IMG/VR virus record: IMGVR_UViG_3300001450_000182
Location: 6,482-28,845 of that record
DNA: 22,364 nucleotides
Reading direction: 5' to 3' (one strand)
Source: a virus
Both the position numbers and the translations under genes were made by a program. Shown piece after piece: positions 18,309-22,364 of the stretch. The notes below the pieces were generated by a model that ran no database searches, was not told the DNA's origin, and was given only the letters and a program-made list of their open reading frames with translations. How positions within the stretch are numbered: the stretch's first letter is position 1; every line of letters starts with the position of its first letter.

Positions 18309-18782
18309 CTAGACCTCCGTCAAGTCTTGTCGCATTTGAGTATAGGTCGGTTTAAATCCTACATCAGTTAAAATTCTTTCCATAGCAGGAGGTACTGAGC
18401 ATTCCATTTTAGTTACTCCGCATATACGAGCCCACCCACAAACGTGTTGCCAGAACATTTTTATCATATTCTTTAAATCTTTGCCACCTAATGCTACAAC
18501 ATTCATAGCTGTAAACCTTGGATAGTATATAAGTTCTAATACTAGAACTAACTTTACATCGGGTATTTCTGGTGTGTCATCTTTAACTGCAATTATATAC
18601 ATCTCTCCTTTTAAGGCACGAGTATATATATCTTCTATTTCCATTTCGCCTTGCATTTGTCTGTCGATACATTTTTCTAATAGTGGAATGCATTGACCCC
18701 AGTATTTATCTATAAGTTCTTTTGTAGAGAGAAGTTGTGGTGTGTATGTTGAATCAGTTGTATTTTTTATTTCATGAAGCAT
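18309..18782 (-). CDS. GNAT-like fold protein of the virion block (T7 gp13-like position)
   Basis: A 157-aa protein from the chosen start. The order of elements fits the GNAT acetyltransferase fold: LLEKCIDRQMQGEMEIEDI helices, an EMYIIAVKDD strand, KLVLVLELIYYP and FTAMNVVALGG strands (about 78-100), a KDLKNMIKMFWQHVCGWARICG helix and a VTKMECSVPPAMERILTDVGFK terminus, like the C-terminal strand-helix of GNAT proteins. The usual acetyl-CoA pyrophosphate loop (Q/RxxGxG/A) is not evident; LGGKD stands in its place, so it may not be an enzyme. Small GNAT-like proteins recur in podovirus virion blocks, and T7 gp13, an internal virion protein, occupies the same spot. The ATG at 18780-18782 has AGGA 8 nt upstream; an in-frame ATG at 18795-18797 would add five residues but lacks a ribosome-binding site. 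It overlaps the upstream gene by 11 nt. Confidence 0.62.
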   Translation of the reverse strand: MLHEIKNTTDSTYTPQLLSTKELIDKYWGQCIPLLEKCIDRQMQGEMEIEDIYTRALKGEMYIIAVKDDTPEIPDVKLVLVLELIYYPRFTAMNVVALGGKDLKNMIKMFWQHVCGWARICGVTKMECSVPPAMERILTDVGFKPTYTQMRQDLTEV

Positions 18783-19497
18783 CTGGTTTATCCTCATAGC
18801 TAGCTAACATCTTATCAAAGAAGTCTGTACCTTTAGCCATAACAACACTTTTAGGTATAACGTATTCTCCGCCTTCCATTTCAGCATTACTTACTCCAGC
18901 TACTTTAACTGGTATACCTCCATTATCATGAGATGGACCTTTTAAAATTCCCCCATCTTGCATTTCTTGCATAGGCTGGTTATTAGGCTGTGCACCAGCA
19001 GACAAAGATTTGGCTGCTATAAGTAAAGCAACTACTAATCCCTCATCATATTCTATTGGTAGTTCTTCTTCTGTAGCTAATCCTTTTTGTATAGCAAACT
19101 GTCTAATTTGCGGGTACATTTGAGGGTTTTGAATAACTGTCTTAGCAAGCTGTATAGCCATATTAAGGTCTTCCATAGTTATTTCACCTGCTTGTAAACC
19201 TGCTTCTATACCTAATTTAATTCTTGCTCCTATTTCAGGATTCTGAGTCATCATCTGATTAATTTCTGTATCTGCTCTAACACTATCTATAGGTCCTGAT
19301 TGTTGGGGGGCAGTTTGTATACCAGCTCTTTGAACCATACCACCTTCTTGATATGAAGTAGTATTCATAGGCTCAGCATTTACACTACTACCCATGTTTA
19401 ATATATTTTGTATTTTTTCTGGTAAATCTAAAGAAGTAGTAGAATCTTGATTTATACTTACTGTTGCACCTAGCATTGGGTTTATATTATCTGTCAT
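18772..19497 (-). CDS. Putative virion structural protein with GPSHxxGGI/EGGE motif
   Basis: A 241-aa protein. The N-terminal 75 residues are polar, with a Gly/Gln-rich patch (YQEGGMVQRAG, 49-59). The middle (about 76-170) is helical and contains IEAGLQAGEITMEDLNMAI (97-115) and a short hydrophobic VVALLIAAKSL (155-165). The C-terminus carries a distinctive pair, DGGILKGPSHDNGGIPV (181-197) and AEMEGGEYVIPKS (205-217). I recall this G.SH..GGI...(A/E)E.EGGEY pair in structural proteins of many phages, often in tape-measure or core-type proteins, with unknown function. It lies just before the internal virion genes, so it is probably a core or tail-connected component. AAGGAT lies 6 nt before the ATG, within the end of the upstream gene's stop region. 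It resembles no enzyme I know. Confidence 0.72.
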   Translation of the reverse strand: MTDNINPMLGATVSINQDSTTSLDLPEKIQNILNMGSSVNAEPMNTTSYQEGGMVQRAGIQTAPQQSGPIDSVRADTEINQMMTQNPEIGARIKLGIEAGLQAGEITMEDLNMAIQLAKTVIQNPQMYPQIRQFAIQKGLATEEELPIEYDEGLVVALLIAAKSLSAGAQPNNQPMQEMQDGGILKGPSHDNGGIPVKVAGVSNAEMEGGEYVIPKSVVMAKGTDFFDKMLASYEDKPDAS

Positions 19498-19500
19498 AAC

Positions 19501-19848
19501 TTATCCTTTTATTTGATTTATAAGAGCATTTAACACAGCTCTTGTATAAGCTAAATCATTAGCTAACTCTTGTACGTCTGTTAATAGTTTAGCATAATCT
19601 TCAAGGCTAACAACATCTTCATTACTTATAGTAAACCCTTTACCTTTTGCAGATATTTGTTGCATTCTTTGTATTGACATTTGACCTACAGTTATATCCC
19701 CTTTAGTTACTGATTTACTTATTCTATCATCTTCATTCCTAAAACCTGTAAGCAGCTCTATATTTTCTTTTACCGCTGCTATAAGTAAAGTTTGAGAATC
19801 TGTAATTCCTATAGGTACTTCTGGTATTGCTGTAAATCTATTACTCAT
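19501..19848 (-). CDS. Small tail-associated phage protein, unknown function
   Basis: A 115-aa protein. It begins with a short RFTAIPEVPIGITDSQ segment (4-19), then a helix TLLIAAVKENIELLTGFRNEDD (20-41), a small SVTKGDITV strand (46-54) and a C-terminal helical half with LEDYAKLLTDVQELANDLAYT (82-102). I recall near-identical patterns (RFT.IP.VP..G......L.A.KENIELLTG ... LEDY..L..DVQ.LANDL) in small proteins directly after the nozzle gene of other podoviruses. The function is not known, but position suggests a tail or connector accessory. The ATG overlaps the stop of the nozzle gene (ATGA), which predicts coupled translation and a fixed ratio to the nozzle. No signal peptide or membrane segment is present. 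Confidence 0.75.
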   Translation of the reverse strand: MSNRFTAIPEVPIGITDSQTLLIAAVKENIELLTGFRNEDDRISKSVTKGDITVGQMSIQRMQQISAKGKGFTISNEDVVSLEDYAKLLTDVQELANDLAYTRAVLNALINQIKG

Positions 19849-22217
19849 ATTCCGCTAAGTCCTAATGGTGTTTCTCCAATATGTATTGCTCTAACCCTTG
19901 CCGAACCTGATACAGCTACTTCAAATGTATCTGACCTATAACCAGAAGGCAACCTAAATATACTACTAGATGTTACAGTCCCTTGAAATATAAGAGCTTT
20001 ATCAGCAAACAGTTTAAATGTTATAGGTAAAGTTCCTGTAACTTCTACTAAATCTTTAGTTTGTCCATCTCCATTTATGGGGAATGCATTTAATGTACCG
20101 CTGTTTTCTTGCCTTACGCCACTAAGCACATAGTCAGTAGGTCCATTTAAACAACCAAGTTGTTGTGATGCAGTCCATACACTAGCATTAGACACAGCTA
20201 CAGAGTTGTTGTAATTAGTGTTAATAAGAGTTTCTGCACTAGTTACAGTATAGTCTGCTACAACTCTAGCAGCTCCCATATTTGAATATGATGGGATAGT
20301 AATAGTTTTTGATTTCCATTCCATAGGTGCTAATATTTGAGCCTTGTTATCCCACTGTAATATATCTGTAGAATTGTTGCTTACATAATATAAAACATTT
20401 GTTATAGAATCAGTATATGCTGCATTAAATTTGTAATTAATGGTTACAAAATTAGATACTTCTTGGCCAGCCTCAAAAATAAAAGACCCAGACTCATGAG
20501 ACCCAAAATATTTACCATCATAATAGTGTCCAACAAGAGTAGAGGGGTCTAAATAATTTCCCCATGTATCCCAGTCGTGTATTTGACTAGTAGGTATTGA
20601 CACACCACTCGATGGAGTATAACTAATTAATCCTGAATGCGATGCCCATACTATACCACTACCTAAAACTACTGCTGAATTTTTCGATAGACAAGGAAAC
20701 TTAGCATCTATACGGTTAGAAGACATTGACCCAGGGCTTTTACCTGATATTCGATATGGGTAATCTTCTGTAAGAACTACAGCAAAACCGCCTACTTCTT
20801 TTATTGCAACTATATTAGAGTTTATAGTTATTCTATATTTTTCAGGCCACGCATGTGGTTTATTAGGAAAGGAAAAACATACTTGATTATCAAAAAATCC
20901 TATAAGCATATTATTGTTTATACTTTGTATACCTTTCATAGTAGATTTTGGTTTGTCATAAAATTCAGAAGCTAAAATAGTAATAAGACCTGAAACTGAA
21001 AAATCATCTACAAAATTATAATTACTATCTCCCCAATATCTAGCTGTATCTGTTACATCTTCGGCAACGTCGTGACACAAAACACCGTCTGTATCTCCTG
21101 TAACACTAACGTTACTGCCAGTATCTGCATAAGTAAATGAGTACTTATCAATAACACTAACAACAATACCTCCTACAATATTAAACCCTCCACTATCTAT
21201 GGTAGTGCTTTTTATTTTAAACCTATCCCCTACAAGCATATTATGTGGGTGAGCAAGTATTACAGTAGATACATTGCTAGTTCTAGAGAAACTTACTGTA
21301 GAAGTAGTAAACCATAGAGTGTGCAATAAAAAATAATCTGATGCTGATGGTGATGAAACACTACGATACAGTCTTATACCCCTTACAAAATTGTTTCCAG
21401 AAGGTTTTGTACTAGGTAAATTTGTTAGTGTAACTGTCTGTCCTTCTTTTATGTACACTTCGTTTGAAGCTGGAGAAGGTATTGATTCCTCACCCCATGG
21501 CGTAATCCATGTGTATACATAAGTTCTAAGCTGTGTATTACCTGCCATATCAGCTCTACCACTAGTATTAGATGTTTTAGACACCGCATCACCAGGGCTG
21601 TAGAATTGAAAATCAGTAGCATTAAGGACAGTAACTTGTACGTTTGTAGCATTAAAAGCTTTAGCTTCATCCGAGCTTGCAAACTCACGAATAGTCACAA
21701 CATTACCTGTGCTTAAGTTATGTGTTCCTCCGTAAAATGTAGCCGTATTACCAGAGTCTCTTTCGTAATGAGTTGAACTAACTACAGAAAAAGATGTAGC
21801 CGTAGCTGTAGATACAGTTGTTGGTATATCCAATCCTAATTCATAATACCCGCTTGTTGATGGATATGGCTCAGAACCTGTTGTAGATATAGCATAATTA
21901 GAAACCTTTGGTACTCCGTCCCCTGTAAAATAAAATCGTTGCTCATTATCAGATGAGTCTGTGGCTGTAGCTATATCAACATCTGTAGCCCAGCTAAGCC
22001 ATACTAAAGCGTTTGTATCAGGATTTTTTAAAGCATGTAAAGTTTTTACATTACCAGTTCTTTCTGTACTATCTACAACAACTGGGGTTCTGTAAGGAAC
22101 TAAATCACCTGACGACAACTTTACATTAAGGGTTTCTTGTGCAGCACTTTGAGGTATTAACTCAGAAGATATTTTAGATACTTCTCCAATAAATTTATCT
22201 ATTTTAAATGCAGCCAT
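19845..22217 (-). CDS. Tail nozzle (tail tubular protein B) of T7 gp12 / P22 gp10 type
   Basis: A 790-aa protein, close to the 794 aa of T7 gp12. It would form the beta-propeller-like nozzle at the end of the short tail tube, closing the DNA channel. Evidence is a typical N-terminus (SKISSELIPQSAAQETLNV, 14-32, then LVPYRTPVVV), the repeated propeller-type strands, a GIRLYRS (279-285) with LLHTLW strand, the PYRISG segment followed by a KNSAVVLGSGIVWASHSGL hallmark of nozzle proteins (about 480-525), YYDGKYFGSH, and a C-terminal domain with IFRLPSGYRSDTFEVAVSG and VRAIHIGET, the RLPaGfR...E..vSG pattern seen near the end of this family. It is Ser/Thr/Asn/Val-rich, as expected for beta-sheet virion proteins. 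Only 1 nt separates it from the upstream gene; no strong ribosome-binding site is seen, so coupling is likely. Confidence 0.8.
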   Translation of the reverse strand: MAAFKIDKFIGEVSKISSELIPQSAAQETLNVKLSSGDLVPYRTPVVVDSTERTGNVKTLHALKNPDTNALVWLSWATDVDIATATDSSDNEQRFYFTGDGVPKVSNYAISTTGSEPYPSTSGYYELGLDIPTTVSTATATSFSVVSSTHYERDSGNTATFYGGTHNLSTGNVVTIREFASSDEAKAFNATNVQVTVLNATDFQFYSPGDAVSKTSNTSGRADMAGNTQLRTYVYTWITPWGEESIPSPASNEVYIKEGQTVTLTNLPSTKPSGNNFVRGIRLYRSVSSPSASDYFLLHTLWFTTSTVSFSRTSNVSTVILAHPHNMLVGDRFKIKSTTIDSGGFNIVGGIVVSVIDKYSFTYADTGSNVSVTGDTDGVLCHDVAEDVTDTARYWGDSNYNFVDDFSVSGLITILASEFYDKPKSTMKGIQSINNNMLIGFFDNQVCFSFPNKPHAWPEKYRITINSNIVAIKEVGGFAVVLTEDYPYRISGKSPGSMSSNRIDAKFPCLSKNSAVVLGSGIVWASHSGLISYTPSSGVSIPTSQIHDWDTWGNYLDPSTLVGHYYDGKYFGSHESGSFIFEAGQEVSNFVTINYKFNAAYTDSITNVLYYVSNNSTDILQWDNKAQILAPMEWKSKTITIPSYSNMGAARVVADYTVTSAETLINTNYNNSVAVSNASVWTASQQLGCLNGPTDYVLSGVRQENSGTLNAFPINGDGQTKDLVEVTGTLPITFKLFADKALIFQGTVTSSSIFRLPSGYRSDTFEVAVSGSARVRAIHIGETPLGLSGI

Positions 22218-22218
22218 A

Positions 22219-22364
22219 TTATTTTCTAGTTAAAGAGCCTCCAAAATATAATCCTATAATTGAAAATATTGTGTGTGATTGTAGGTTAGTTATAAAGATT
22301 GCGTTGCCTTCTCTCCATGTTGAAGTTTCATAGCTTGAGCCAAATATCCACCAACCTGAGTCTT
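22219..22364 (-). CDS. C-terminal end of an upstream virion-block gene (partial)
   Basis: The last 47 residues of a gene that begins beyond the window edge; only the stop TAA (22219-22221) and the open frame behind it are visible. The readable end contains WWIFGSSYETSTWREGNAI and finishes with IIGLYFGGSLTRK. It is too short to assign a family. It lies just upstream of the nozzle gene (1 nt before its ATG), the place where T7-like phages carry the tubular protein A (gp11) or a small structural gene, so a tail or neck component is plausible but not shown. Confidence 0.6.
   Translation of the reverse strand, partial: DSGWWIFGSSYETSTWREGNAIFITNLQSHTIFSIIGLYFGGSLTRK

Noticed and set aside
21449-21688. 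A 79-codon same-strand frame inside the nozzle gene
   Set aside because: Its Leu-rich product is a frame-shift shadow of Ser/Thr/Val-rich nozzle sequence. Unlike the frame at 12118-12372, it resembles no family I know.

Overview
The window looks like part of a low-GC (roughly one third G+C) double-stranded DNA phage or prophage of short-tailed, T7/P22-like architecture. The signs are a phage replication module, a tail-nozzle protein, a run of internal virion (ejection) proteins ending in a giant polyvalent protein, tight gene packing with ATGA/TAATG overlaps, and no cellular housekeeping genes, rRNA or tRNA. The flavour of the proteins (DUF2815-type SSB, PrimPol-DUF927 helicase, polyvalent protein with a metallopeptidase and an LPD38-like C-terminus) resembles uncultivated marine podoviruses. 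The host cannot be read from the window.

Plus strand, 30-6598, is an early replication/recombination block. It encodes an SNF2-type helicase, a small coiled-coil protein, a four-cysteine protein, a DUF2815-like ssDNA-binding protein and a small HTH protein, all overlapping or within 2 nt of each other. A 79-nt leader with a hairpin follows, then a 951-aa primase-helicase. Together these would open DNA, coat single strands, prime and unwind at a phage fork. No DNA polymerase is in the window.

A 63-bp gap at 6599-6661 separates this block from the convergent minus-strand virion block, 22364 down to 6662. Read in its own direction it runs: C-terminal end of an unidentified gene, tail nozzle (790 aa, almost the length of T7 gp12), small tail-associated protein (115 aa), a GGI/EGGE-motif structural protein (241 aa), a GNAT-like protein (T7 gp13 position), a hydrophobic Gly/Ala-rich protein (gp14 position), a helical protein (gp15 position) and a 2862-aa polyvalent protein (gp16 position). 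The order and physical character match the T7 gp12-gp16 tail/ejectosome module, although the sequences are divergent.

The most unusual item is an 84-codon open frame, 12372-12118, lying out of frame inside the giant gene on the same strand. It has an AAAGGAG ribosome-binding site 9 nt before its ATG, a sharply raised G+C (about 47% against about 30% in the flanking lines) and a lysine-rich product that looks like a known kind of small phage protein. It is a good candidate for a real overprinted or inserted gene. No stretch over 300 bases lacks a gene. I saw no CRISPR array, integrase, insertion sequence or attachment site.
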